DNA from: a virus
Virus record (IMG/VR): IMGVR_UViG_3300044568_000638
Span: 1 to 62,808 of that record
Length of the DNA stretch: 62,808 nucleotides
Strand: one strand, 5' to 3'
Shown: in pieces, positions 26,127 to 33,765 of the stretch
How the letters are laid out: each line of letters starts with the position of its first letter
Numbering within the stretch: position 1 is the first letter of the stretch
Notes under the pieces: model-generated
Told to the model about the DNA's origin: nothing
The model's input: the letters and a program-made list of their open reading frames with translations, nothing else
The model's database searches: none
Program-made: the position numbers and the translations under genes

Positions 26127-26342
26127 TTAAAGTTTACCGAAATGTTGCCCGATTAAAAATGCGTAATCTTGTGGGCATAGTTCAATCTCGTCATTAGTTT
26201 GAATGAAATCCCAAATGCGATCAGCACGATCTCCAGCGGGTAAATCTTGTTGAATTCGGTCTTGTGCGTCTGCTCCATCTTGGAAGTCTGAAGGGTATTC
26301 AGCCATCCACTTTTGTGCGATTTGTGTTAATTCAAGTGTCAT
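26127..26342 (-). CDS. Small acidic hypothetical protein
   Basis: 71 residues, acidic, Asp/Gln-rich, with no recognised domain. The leader is AATAAATAAATAT, nearly the same as that of the neighbouring gene. Confidence 0.5.
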   Translation of the reverse strand: MTLELTQIAQKWMAEYPSDFQDGADAQDRIQQDLPAGDRADRIWDFIQTNDEIELCPQDYAFLIGQHFGKL

Positions 26343-26401
26343 ATATTTATTTATTGGTTGCTCGGCATTGCGCCTTGCTTGGTGTTAAATCTAGGTGGTT
26401 T

Positions 26402-26587
26402 TCAAAACGGGTCAATACTATTTTCTAAATATTTTTCATTGTCGCTAAAATAAATTCCGTAGATTTCTATTGCTTTTTTATATTTTTCTTCAGCGTCCGC
26501 AAACCTAGATTTGGTGCGGCTCCTCCATATAGCTGTTGCTGTATCGAGTAGAATGCAGCATTGGTCGAATGCGTTATCAGTGTTCAT
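26402..26587 (-). CDS. Small hypothetical protein coupled to the helicase gene
   Basis: 61 residues from ATG 26587, which lies 11 bases inside the helicase gene's end. It is helical, with Trp/Arg in 'ATAIWRSRTKSRFADAEEKYKKAIEIYG'. No family recognised. Confidence 0.5.
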   Translation of the reverse strand: MNTDNAFDQCCILLDTATAIWRSRTKSRFADAEEKYKKAIEIYGIYFSDNEKYLENSIDPF

Positions 26588-27869
26588 CAATTTGTTCAAA
26601 TCTGGAGATTGCGCCTAACATTTTTACTGGAACAAACACGTCCCTCTGTCCTCTTCTATTCTTATCGAATCTGATTCTGCTTGTCTCAATCTTCGCTGGA
26701 GCTTTGCGGAAATCCGTAACTTTCTTCTTGTCGTCTGGGTGAAGTATTATCAATAGGAAATCAGTATTCATGCCGATTGCACGGGACTCGCGCACTACGA
26801 AATCATCGTTGAGTTGTGATGCCGTAAGAACAACTGAATTGGTTTTTAATGCTGTCAGCTTTAGTCTGCGTGATAGCTCCGATACTGCCTGTTCTCTGTT
26901 ATCGGCCTTAGGCATCTCCACGATTTGAAGATAGTCTACAACGATAACATCAGCTTTACCAAGTGATGCGAGTCTTTGAGCCTCGGCAATGATCTCGCCA
27001 ACATCTGAAAGGTCATCTCGGAGCGTCAAATTCATTTTCATCAACTGCTCGATTGCGGAACTGATCTCTTTTGCATTCGCTACGTTGCGCCAGTCATTCA
27101 CCACATTAGCCTCACGCATTGGAATAATCTGCTTTCCGATTAGATTGCTAGCCATGCGTTGCAGGATGGCTTTAGAGGGCATTTCCAGCGAAAAGATGGC
27201 AACGTGCTTTCCCTGCATCAAAGCAGTCAACGCAGCTTGGTAAAGAAGGATTGACTTTCCTCCAGATGTTGCCGCACCAACAACCATCATCTCACCTCGT
27301 TGCATTCCGCCTCCAAGCAGTTTGTCGATTTTCGGTATTCCCAACGGAAACTTTTCGATTGGCTTCTTGTCATCGAGATCATCGAGGAAATCCATTAGAT
27401 GAGCTTTCACGTCTTTCGCTTGTGTCGCTTGTGGGATAGCATTGGCGATTGATTCAGCTATGCTGGACAAGTCAGCTCGCATTCCGATTATGTCTGCTTC
27501 GTTCTCCTCCCAGAGTCCGATAGCATCCCGATAACTTTTAGCTATGAGTAATTGCTGGCGATAATCCTCGGCAGTCTCAACACACATTGAACCAGCAGAC
27601 ATGAAGATGGTTTTAAGATCATCCATGACTCCTTCTTTGCCACCAGCGGCATTGAGTTTTCCGGTAGTTTCGAGGTCACTGATGGCCCCTAGTGCGTTAG
27701 TGCTGCCTGTTCTTTGATAGACTCTCTCAAGAGCCTTGAATATCAATTTGTGTTGCTCAAATGCAAATAGATCAGCAGACCATGAAAGGTGAGGTAGAAC
27801 GTCTGGATCAAGTGCGATTAACGATAGTGCCGCCTTTTCTGCCGTGATTGCGATAGGTAGGTTTTTCAT
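26577..27869 (-). CDS. dnaB-like: Replicative DnaB-type helicase
   Basis: 430 residues. The N-terminal domain (1-120) matches DnaB_N (EKAALSLIALDPDVLPHL). The RecA-type core has Walker A 'GAATSGGKS' (198-205) and Walker B 'VIVVDYLQI' (308-315), followed by 'ELSRRLKLTALKTNSVVLTASQLN' and an arginine-rich C-terminus. It would unwind the fork as a hexamer, presumably loaded by the initiator encoded two genes upstream. There is no primase domain, so host primase is probably used. The length is near that of bacterial DnaB. The ATG overlaps the previous stop (ATGA). Confidence 0.9.
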   Translation of the reverse strand: MKNLPIAITAEKAALSLIALDPDVLPHLSWSADLFAFEQHKLIFKALERVYQRTGSTNALGAISDLETTGKLNAAGGKEGVMDDLKTIFMSAGSMCVETAEDYRQQLLIAKSYRDAIGLWEENEADIIGMRADLSSIAESIANAIPQATQAKDVKAHLMDFLDDLDDKKPIEKFPLGIPKIDKLLGGGMQRGEMMVVGAATSGGKSILLYQAALTALMQGKHVAIFSLEMPSKAILQRMASNLIGKQIIPMREANVVNDWRNVANAKEISSAIEQLMKMNLTLRDDLSDVGEIIAEAQRLASLGKADVIVVDYLQIVEMPKADNREQAVSELSRRLKLTALKTNSVVLTASQLNDDFVVRESRAIGMNTDFLLIILHPDDKKKVTDFRKAPAKIETSRIRFDKNRRGQRDVFVPVKMLGAISRFEQIDEH

Positions 27870-28117
27870 TTAATCAAGAAAGCTGGAGTGTTTTCCCCGA
27901 CATATGCGCCTTGAACATTAAACTCAAAATACTCTTCAGCTTCCTCGCTTGTCATATCTTTCATTAAGATTTCTATGCACTTCTTTCTATCGTATACTGC
28001 AAATGCAGTTGTGAATTGATGAGCTACACCAATGAAGGCTGATTCAAATCCATCTGCCAAGATGATTGGTTCATCTTCTCCAACTAATTCAGTTATTTTT
28101 TTATTTATGTTTTTCAT
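27866..28117 (-). CDS. Small hypothetical protein between initiator and helicase
   Basis: 83 residues from ATG 28117, placed between the initiator and helicase genes where some phages encode a helicase loader. It is acidic with mixed secondary structure ('LADGFESAFIGVAHQFTTAFAVYDRKKCIEIL'). No loader motif (AAA+) is seen. The coupling by ATGA to the helicase suggests a linked role. Confidence 0.5.
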   Translation of the reverse strand: MKNINKKITELVGEDEPIILADGFESAFIGVAHQFTTAFAVYDRKKCIEILMKDMTSEEAEEYFEFNVQGAYVGENTPAFLIK

Positions 28118-28119
28118 AT

Positions 28120-28833
28120 TTAACAAGCTCGTTGTGGATACTCATCCTGTTGGTTTGATTGATTTGCAACCCAGCTAGCCTTAAAGCCCTGCCATCCACG
28201 GGAGACGCATTCTGTCAAAGCATCCTCCAATGTCCAGCCTGAAATCTTCACTTCTCTCTCAATGGCATCTAATGCTGTTTGGGTCAATGGTGCTTTCTTT
28301 GCTTTTCTTAGTTTTAGAAAATCATTCCAGACTTGATCTGGAACCTCGAAAGGCTGGATTACGCTTTCAGATTTCTTTTCTATCTTATCAATCTTCTCTT
28401 CTCTTATCTTATCTTCTCTATCGGTTAGCGTTGGGCTGCCCATGGGTTCGCTATGGGTTTCGATTGGGTTAGCCATGGGTAACCCATGGGTTACGGATGG
28501 GTTAGCTTTAGGTTTCCTTCCACCTTTCTTCCCATTCTCCCAATTGGCTATCAATGAAGAGTTATACTCATCCCATTGGTGAATCTCTACATTACCACCA
28601 TCTCGCCGTATAAAACCAGCGGCAATAAATGCCGACTCAAGTTTTTCAGCGTCTCCAGCATACCTACACAATGCTTTTAAGCCAGCAGGAGGAAGATTTG
28701 TGAACACGCTTGTCTTCCTGTTTTGGCAATGCCCCCATATCCTAATTAGATATAGAGGCGCAGATTCATCGTTCAAAAGATCCACTAGCATCCTTGTCTT
28801 CCAATGGTCAGGAAAGTCTGGTGATATAATCAT
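28120..28833 (-). CDS. Replication initiator (O-like) with internal iterons
   Basis: 237 residues. Residues 1-95 look like the winged-helix DNA-binding part of phage replisome organisers ('MLVDLLNDESAPLYLIRIWGHCQ', 'KALCRYAGDAEKLESAFIAAGFI'). A linker (about 97-155) is followed by a C-terminal helicase-binding-like domain ending 'GWQGFKASWVANQSNQ', a common ending for such proteins. The linker DNA holds about nine 11-bp repeats, so the initiator probably binds within its own gene, as lambda O does. It sits two genes upstream of the helicase. A protein of this kind loads DnaB at the origin. Confidence 0.7.
   Translation of the reverse strand: MIISPDFPDHWKTRMLVDLLNDESAPLYLIRIWGHCQNRKTSVFTNLPPAGLKALCRYAGDAEKLESAFIAAGFIRRDGGNVEIHQWDEYNSSLIANWENGKKGGRKPKANPSVTHGLPMANPIETHSEPMGSPTLTDREDKIREEKIDKIEKKSESVIQPFEVPDQVWNDFLKLRKAKKAPLTQTALDAIEREVKISGWTLEDALTECVSRGWQGFKASWVANQSNQQDEYPQRAC
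28419..28517. repeat. Iteron array, candidate replication origin
   Basis: Nine contiguous 11-bp units with consensus CATGGGTTAGC lie inside the initiator gene (units start at 28419, 28430, 28441, 28452, 28463, 28474, 28485, 28496 and 28507). GGG recurs exactly every 11 bases from 28433 to 28499. The period is not a multiple of 3, so it does not come from repeated amino acids, and it puts every unit on the same face of the helix. A 17-bp inverted repeat (CCATGGGT-A-ACCCATGG) spans 28473-28489. An AT-rich pyrimidine run (28370-28420) adjoins and could be the unwinding element. Confidence 0.8.
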
Positions 28834-28837
28834 ATTA

Positions 28838-29173
28838 TTAAATGTCTGCTATGCTTCCACGGGTGTTGAATATCCCATTCAAGTCTGGATCTTGTTCCAT
28901 GATCAACCTTGCGTAACAAGCCCTAAAATCATTTGACAACTTGTATTCCTCGACTGAATCCACGGACATATAGTAGTTCCACCTCAGAACCTCGTAAAGC
29001 ATAGCAATTCCTAGCTTGGCATCATTGCGCTTGCGATTGAATTGCCTAGCCAATGCCACTAGGTTCTCGTAAACTTGTGGATTGCTTGAATGAAACCTTA
29101 TGAACCTTGCAGGGATTGAATTGTCAATCTCGACAACGATTGGGTCTAGGTTTAGTTGTAATTGGTCGCTCAT
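28838..29173 (-). CDS. Conserved phage protein of the replication block
   Basis: 111 residues. 'FHSSNPQVYENLVALARQFNRKRNDAKLGIAMLYEVLRWNYYMSV....YKLSNDFRACYARLIMEQDPDL' is a well-known pattern in phage genomes, usually beside replication genes. It may bind DNA through its helices, but no function is established. Confidence 0.65.
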   Translation of the reverse strand: MSDQLQLNLDPIVVEIDNSIPARFIRFHSSNPQVYENLVALARQFNRKRNDAKLGIAMLYEVLRWNYYMSVDSVEEYKLSNDFRACYARLIMEQDPDLNGIFNTRGSIADI

Positions 29174-29508
29174 TCTACTCCTTTCAAGCGATACTTGATG
29201 CGATCCATTGAATATCCAAAGGACAGCAATGCAACAACAATGTCATCAATACTTACTTCTGGGAACTCTGGAGCTTGGACATACTTATACAACCCATCCC
29301 ATCCTGTATTACAATCTTTAGTTGAGAAGAAATCCCACCAGACAATCCGTGCCGCAACGCAACGAACTTTGTAATCTGGAACTAATTCAATCTCATCAAT
29401 CCAAGTCCTTTGCGACTTTGACTTTAGATATTCAGTATCTATAAACTTGTGCCTATAGCGTTTATCTTCATCCTCTTCAATCTCTTCAATTTCAATTATA
29501 GTTTCCAT
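29170..29508 (-). CDS. Acidic hypothetical protein
   Basis: 112 residues from ATG 29508, which follows an AATAAAT leader. The N-terminus is very acidic, the C-terminus has 'VSIDDIVVALLSFGYSMDRIKYRL'. It overlaps the next gene by 4 bases. No family recognised. Confidence 0.5.
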   Translation of the reverse strand: METIIEIEEIEEDEDKRYRHKFIDTEYLKSKSQRTWIDEIELVPDYKVRCVAARIVWWDFFSTKDCNTGWDGLYKYVQAPEFPEVSIDDIVVALLSFGYSMDRIKYRLKGVE

Positions 29509-29513
29509 ATTAT

Positions 29514-29741
29514 TTATATATTCCTGCATTCCTTTATCATTTTGTTAATAGCTTCTCTTATGTGAGGCCATTCTATTGGATCAATTTGAATCTTACCTAC
29601 ATTATCATCATTGCACTGCGATACTTCAACGAACTCACCACCAGCTTCATCAGCGATTTGAACCTCAGTTACACCATCAGAAAATATTGGCTCATTTTCT
29701 GGCATCACGGCTATTTTCAATGTTCTTGTTTCGTAATTCAT
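29514..29741 (-). CDS. Small hypothetical protein
   Basis: 75 residues. It reads as a beta-rich small domain ('KIAVMPENEPIFSDGVTEVQIADEAGGEFVEV') with a helical end. It overlaps the nuclease gene's stop by 4 bases. No family recognised. Confidence 0.5.
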   Translation of the reverse strand: MNYETRTLKIAVMPENEPIFSDGVTEVQIADEAGGEFVEVSQCNDDNVGKIQIDPIEWPHIREAINKMIKECRNI

Positions 29742-30757
29742 TTGATTTTCTTTTCTTTCTTAGGTTTATCTTCTACCATCCGAATAATGTCTTTGGATCG
29801 ATATGTCTCAAAGTCAAACGGGATACCTTTCTTTTCCGTAAACTCTCTCAAGTCGTTAGCTTTAATCTTTCCGCCGAACAAGTCGATTATCTCAAACTTG
29901 CTCAACGTCTCGGTAGCTGAATAAAGAGCTTCTGCTCCACAATACTCGATCCCCTTGGAGTTTTGTAACTTGTATCCCACAACTGGCTCTTCGTTAGTCA
30001 ATCTTTCGCGTATCAAATCCTTTGCCCAATCCACTAACTCATTAAATATATTTGCCTTTTTCACAAACACGCTTATGCGTTCTGGATCTGCCGCCAAATA
30101 CTCCTTTAATTGCGCTACGTTGGCCTTTATATCGCTGTCCACTACAACCAATGTATCGTTGACAGCTGTTGCAATTCCATTGCACGTTGAATAATTTGAA
30201 CACCATTTACAATACTCGCATGGCGTTGGCTTTTTGTCTGGATCATTAGCCTTGGCTAGAATCTCCTCTACGCCAGACTTGGCTTCCTCGTAGTTGAAGG
30301 AATGCTTAACGATTCGTTGCTGGTCGCAGAATATCAGATAGCACGTCCATTCATCACAGAACTCTCTCGCCATGTTGCCATAGGCGTATGCCATCATCTG
30401 ATTTTCGTAATCCCTGACTTGACCTGACTTCAGGTCGCAGGAAATGCACAATGATGGAATGCGACAATCTTCCGTTCCGATATGCTCAATTCCAGCAGTC
30501 TTTACCTTGAGCTTTGACTCGTCAGAAATGATCTCCTTGTCTCCAGCTATTGCTTGGACTTGATTAATAGCCCAAATGACAGCTTTCTTGTCGTCATCCG
30601 TATCCAGCAATTCAATCTTGCTTGAATCTCCAGCAAGAGCGAAGCGGAATGCCTCATCCATTTTGGTTCCCCTAGCTGCCGCTGGGGATGACTCCCCAGA
30701 AGCAGATTCGTAACAGGCACATTGCGCTAACTTAGGTAGTGAGGAATGGCGGATCAT
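29738..30757 (-). CDS. PD-(D/E)XK nuclease (Cas4/RecB-like) with cysteine cluster
   Basis: 339 residues, starting by ATGA overlap with the ERF gene; an upstream start would run through that gene. Motifs include 'SLPKLAQCACYES' and 'RGTKMDEAFRFAL' near the N-terminus, 'SLCISCDLKSGQVRDYENQMMAYAYG' (D...K with Q of motif III) and four cysteines in 'CEYCKWCSNYSTC', which match Cas4/RecB-type exonucleases with an iron-sulfur site. With the ERF protein it makes a plausible recombination pair: exonuclease plus annealing protein. Confidence 0.8.
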   Translation of the reverse strand: MIRHSSLPKLAQCACYESASGESSPAAARGTKMDEAFRFALAGDSSKIELLDTDDDKKAVIWAINQVQAIAGDKEIISDESKLKVKTAGIEHIGTEDCRIPSLCISCDLKSGQVRDYENQMMAYAYGNMAREFCDEWTCYLIFCDQQRIVKHSFNYEEAKSGVEEILAKANDPDKKPTPCEYCKWCSNYSTCNGIATAVNDTLVVVDSDIKANVAQLKEYLAADPERISVFVKKANIFNELVDWAKDLIRERLTNEEPVVGYKLQNSKGIEYCGAEALYSATETLSKFEIIDLFGGKIKANDLREFTEKKGIPFDFETYRSKDIIRMVEDKPKKEKKIK

Positions 30758-31416
30758 AGTGTTGTCAATACCGCTTGCACGAATGCGGATGCGCCACCTT
30801 TGGAAAGAATCCTTGAGCGATATGGGCCTTCTTTTAACTCGCGCCATGTTTGGCCTTCTTCCAATGCGCCCTTCTTGATTAACCACAATGTAGCTTCCTT
30901 GTCTATTTCCTTGATGGTAGCTTCGACCTCAGAATACCAATTATCTCCCCAAGGAGCATCTGGCATATCATCCATGTTGGCAGGAACGATTGGTTCCTTC
31001 TTTATGACTTTTGCTACAGGTTTACTAACTTGTGCAACGCTTGGGCGTGATGCCGCATTGCCATCGTCGTCCTCTGGAGCGATACCACAGGCCGCCATGA
31101 GCGAGTACCGCCTTGCATAGGTCAATGCTGACCCATAGCCTTGTGCGTCTTGCTTGGTAGCAGGAACGTGTAGTTTACCAGCAGAGAGTGATTCGCCACT
31201 CTCATGCAGGAAAAGGGTTTCCACGCAAACTCCCGACTCGCTGTCATGTGTTTGTTGGATTAATGCTATTCCGTTATCATTAAGACCTGTGATAACCGAT
31301 TCGACGCAAGCAGACAAATCTGCGTATCGCGAACGGAAGTGAGGGTTTGTGGACGTTTTCAATGCTGGCCCGAATGCCTTCTGAGCCTTTACTAGTGCTG
31401 ATGCTATGTTTTTCAT
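30754..31416 (-). CDS. erf: ERF-family single-strand annealing protein
   Basis: 220 residues. 'MKNIASALVKAQKAFGPALKTSTNPHFRSRYADLSACVESVITGLNDNGIALIQ' and 'KQDAQGYGSALTYARRYSLMAACGIAPEDDDGN' are signature ERF-superfamily blocks. ERF proteins anneal homologous single strands and promote circularisation and concatemer formation, acting here with the adjacent nuclease. The C-terminal 60 residues are more variable. The leader is again AATAAATAAATAC. Confidence 0.9.
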   Translation of the reverse strand: MKNIASALVKAQKAFGPALKTSTNPHFRSRYADLSACVESVITGLNDNGIALIQQTHDSESGVCVETLFLHESGESLSAGKLHVPATKQDAQGYGSALTYARRYSLMAACGIAPEDDDGNAASRPSVAQVSKPVAKVIKKEPIVPANMDDMPDAPWGDNWYSEVEATIKEIDKEATLWLIKKGALEEGQTWRELKEGPYRSRILSKGGASAFVQAVLTTL

Positions 31417-31428
31417 GTATGTATTTAT

Positions 31429-31629
31429 TTATTGGTTGTTGTTGTCGTCTCCCAAGATTGTATACTTGGGAAGGTTGTTGATGGTATCTTGCATTTTTTC
31501 CGATTCAAGTTTTTTTTTCATGTAATAATACTCGAACTGATCAAGCATATTTTGCTGGCCTAGCTTGTAGCAAGCCCACATGGAAGCCATGGTGATTATT
31601 GTGAGTGATATTGCGAATGTAAGTGTCAT
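31429..31629 (-). CDS. Small N-terminally anchored membrane protein
   Basis: 66 residues from ATG 31629, chosen because it is preceded by AAAGGATAAC and follows the upstream stop. A single hydrophobic span (residues 3-22) is followed by a hydrophilic, Lys-rich helix. No family recognised; small membrane proteins of this kind can be inhibitors or lysis controls. Confidence 0.55.
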   Translation of the reverse strand: MTLTFAISLTIITMASMWACYKLGQQNMLDQFEYYYMKKKLESEKMQDTINNLPKYTILGDDNNNQ

Positions 31630-31630
31630 G

Positions 31631-31732
31631 TTATCCTTTGATGTTCCAGACAAAAAGACCTAGGGCCAATACTGGAATGATGATTTCACCGACCTTGAAG
31701 GCGACGATTGCAAAGCAGATTATTGTTTCCAT
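31631..31732 (-). CDS. 33-residue membrane peptide
   Basis: METIICFAIVAFKVGEIIIP is the first 20 residues; the whole is hydrophobic, ending WNIKG. The ATG follows the previous stop directly (TAAATG) and the stop is one base before the next ATG. The tight spacing supports it. Function unknown. Confidence 0.5.
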   Translation of the reverse strand: METIICFAIVAFKVGEIIIPVLALGLFVWNIKG

Positions 31733-32134
31733 TTAATCTACTTTCACAAGTCGCGCTAAGGTATCGAGGAATGCACAGAATGCCTCGTCAAAATCAAGCC
31801 ATCCCGAATTGTGTTTATTATGTTCGACATAATATCGAATCCTGCCTTGGTTCAGATCAGACGACACGCGAAATTGGTTTCCATGTCCCGTGTAAAGTTC
31901 AATGCGGCTTGCGGATGATGATCTCGAGCAAATGTCGCTCAGTTTCTCTTTTCGCACACTATATCCGCTTGCTGATTTTAGAGGTAAATCCTTCAGTTCT
32001 TCATAAACGTCAATGAAGGGTTTCATTGCAGTTTCCTCAGCTTCCCTTGTTGCCGCTTCCTCTGCTCTTTTAGCGTTTTCCTTTGCTGTTTCCAAATCCT
32101 GCCTTGCCTTGATTATATCTTTTATATTGCTCAT
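31733..32134 (-). CDS. Hypothetical protein with charged N-terminal coiled coil
   Basis: 133 residues. Residues 1-45 form a charged Ala/Glu/Lys helix; residues 55-133 look alpha/beta ('IELYTGHGNQFRVSSDLNQGRIRYYVEHNKHNSGWLDFDEA'). The leader is AAATAAATAAAT. No family recognised. Confidence 0.55.
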   Translation of the reverse strand: MSNIKDIIKARQDLETAKENAKRAEEAATREAEETAMKPFIDVYEELKDLPLKSASGYSVRKEKLSDICSRSSSASRIELYTGHGNQFRVSSDLNQGRIRYYVEHNKHNSGWLDFDEAFCAFLDTLARLVKVD

Positions 32135-32154
32135 ATTTATTTATTTCGTGTTTA

Positions 32155-32382
32155 TTACATTACGATCAGATGATCCTTTGCCCATTCTTTGCTGATACCT
32201 AGTTTATTGATGATTTTTTTCTTGATTGATTCTTTCATATCTTGCTTGCGACAATATTCTGCCACTCCTGTTTGATATCCTTCGTTATATTCTGTCCTGT
32301 CTTGACTGGATTCAAATTGGTTATTGTCTACGCCGGATTCAATTCCGGCATCAAATCCCGCCTTGTATGCTTTAGTTTTCAT
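32155..32382 (-). CDS. Small hypothetical protein
   Basis: 75 residues. It has 'AYKAGFDAGIESGVDNNQFESSQDRTEYNEGYQTGVAEY', with repeated Gly-x3-Gly-like helix spacing, and a basic helical end. The stop/start overlap (TAATG) ties it to the gene upstream. No family recognised. Confidence 0.5.
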   Translation of the reverse strand: MKTKAYKAGFDAGIESGVDNNQFESSQDRTEYNEGYQTGVAEYCRKQDMKESIKKKIINKLGISKEWAKDHLIVM

Positions 32383-32633
32383 TATTTATATTCTTCGAGT
32401 AGTTGATCATCTGTTTTTTCTGTTCTGATGAATGTCTGAGAATAGGTTACCTTCTGATTGGTAAATTTATTAAATCCATCGTTATAGTCATATGTTACAG
32501 CATCATCAATGTCTTCAGATGCGAGGTTTTCAAAGTCTCCTCCCCATAGCAATCCATCTAAAATAATGGCAGGAAGTTTTTCTTCGCTCGCAGTTAAAAT
32601 ATTATGTTCGATGACTAGTTTTCTTGTTTTCAT
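32382..32633 (-). CDS. Small hypothetical protein
   Basis: 83 residues from ATG 32633; a longer frame extends upstream into another gene. Acidic, with aromatic clusters ('AIILDGLLWGGDFENLASEDIDDAVTYDYND'). No family recognised. Confidence 0.5.
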   Translation of the reverse strand: MKTRKLVIEHNILTASEEKLPAIILDGLLWGGDFENLASEDIDDAVTYDYNDGFNKFTNQKVTYSQTFIRTEKTDDQLLEEYK

Positions 32634-32640
32634 AGTGTGT

Positions 32641-32781
32641 TTATTTTTTAATTGAGTCGAGGATGGTTTGCATTTCTTTGTCCAGATGATCAGCGACAAT
32701 CTCACCATAATTGCTTCGGATCATGTTAATTGCTTGCGATAGTAAGTTTGCTAATTCTAAAACTGCATTTTCTTTGCTCAT
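32641..32781 (-). CDS. 46-residue acidic helical protein
   Basis: It starts MSKENAVLELANLLSQ and ends DSIKK; predicted to be almost all helix. It lies neatly between its neighbours (7 bases after one stop, 15 before the next gene's end) and has an AAAATAAATATG leader identical to that of the gene at 33129. Function unknown. Confidence 0.5.
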   Translation of the reverse strand: MSKENAVLELANLLSQAINMIRSNYGEIVADHLDKEMQTILDSIKK

Positions 32782-32796
32782 ATTTATTTTCTATTT

Positions 32797-33129
32797 TTAT
32801 TTGTTTAGTTGGAATATATTGCACTCTGTCATTTCATTGATTCGAGAATCTGGGCTGTCTGCCTCTTCAGTTCCGCATACTGGGCAAGTTGTGCGGTCTG
32901 CTTTGGAGTGTATATATCGCTCCTTGCACTCGCAGTCCCAATGGGTATCAAGTGTTTTTACTGATTTCGCGGCATAAGATTTCATATTGGATATCAAATC
33001 GTTTGGCAAATCGGATGAGTTAAGTAGAATTCTAAATTGATCGACGGCATAAGCCAATCTATCATCCCCGATTTGTTCGGCGAAATCAGTAAGAGCCATG
33101 ATGTAGTCGTTAATTGTTTTAGTTTTCAT
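32797..33129 (-). CDS. Hypothetical protein with C-terminal zinc ribbon
   Basis: 110 residues. The first 65 are helical; the C-terminal part has 'CECKERYIHSKADRTTCPVCGTEE', a CxC...CxxC zinc-ribbon-like site. Same leader sequence as the gene at 32781. No family recognised. Confidence 0.55.
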   Translation of the reverse strand: MKTKTINDYIMALTDFAEQIGDDRLAYAVDQFRILLNSSDLPNDLISNMKSYAAKSVKTLDTHWDCECKERYIHSKADRTTCPVCGTEEADSPDSRINEMTECNIFQLNK

Positions 33130-33131
33130 AT

Positions 33132-33335
33132 TTATTTTCTATTTTTATTTGCCTTGCTGTAGTTTCGCATTATGTCTATCAATGCTTCGGTGATTATCTG
33201 TTTACTTTGTTCCATTTCCATGTCTGCAATGCCTTGAGCATCACTTGTGTCCAACCCTTCGCTTTCGAGTTGCTGAACCCTTGCAAGCCAATCTGAATGC
33301 CTTGGGCTATCTTGGTGTGATGGGGGTAATTTCAT
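33132..33335 (-). CDS. Small hypothetical protein
   Basis: 67 residues from ATG 33335. This start overlaps the upstream stop (ATGA) and follows GGAGGGG, a strong Shine-Dalgarno-like site lying inside the previous gene. It is helical and charged (SDWLARVQQLESEGLDTSDAQGIADMEMEQ). No family recognised. Confidence 0.5.
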   Translation of the reverse strand: MKLPPSHQDSPRHSDWLARVQQLESEGLDTSDAQGIADMEMEQSKQIITEALIDIMRNYSKANKNRK

Positions 33336-33655
33336 GCTTTCCCCTCCGCCTTGGCAATTGCTCGCCTTGCCGATTGCATAACTTGGCACTTCGGGTTTCG
33401 TAGCATATCCTCTGTAACCATTAATGCTTTTAATGCGTCCAGCAAATCGGGAGCGGAAGCGATTAAATGAGCATTGGCAATACCTTCCTTTATGTGTGGA
33501 GCGAACGTTTGAACATTGGCAAGGGTTAAAGCCCCTTGTGGATGGATTAGGCTTTCCCTTGATCCGTCTACTATCTTGATAGTTGTAAAGCTTGAATCAT
33601 TCATATCCTCGTCAATTTGAACGATCCATGGTGCTTTGGTGTGGTTTGCTTTCAT
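33332..33655 (-). CDS. Conserved phage protein (HTxxPW...ANAxLIAxAPDLLxAL family)
   Basis: 107 residues. 'NHTKAPWIVQ' at the start and 'IANAHLIASAPDLLDALKALM...ARRAIAKAEG' at the end match a very widespread phage early protein of unknown function. The stop overlaps the next start by 4 bases. Confidence 0.75.
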   Translation of the reverse strand: MKANHTKAPWIVQIDEDMNDSSFTTIKIVDGSRESLIHPQGALTLANVQTFAPHIKEGIANAHLIASAPDLLDALKALMVTEDMLRNPKCQVMQSARRAIAKAEGKA

Positions 33656-33762
33656 AGTCCGTTTCTTTCGATGTATTGAGCCAATGCGCTAAAAAGCGAT
33701 AGCATGGAAATGGTGAAAATGAGGGTAATTAGTGGGGCTGAGAGTTGATCTAGTGTTTTCAT
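33652..33762 (-). CDS. 36-residue membrane peptide
   Basis: It begins MKTLDQLSAPLITLIFTISM and has one hydrophobic span ending LFSALAQYIERNGL. The stop overlaps the next ATG (CTATGA). Function unknown. Confidence 0.5.
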   Translation of the reverse strand: MKTLDQLSAPLITLIFTISMLSLFSALAQYIERNGL

Positions 33763-33765
33763 GTT

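Noticed and set aside
28419-28517. CRISPR array
   Set aside because: Units are contiguous 11-mers with no spacers, inside a coding gene; the iteron reading fits better.
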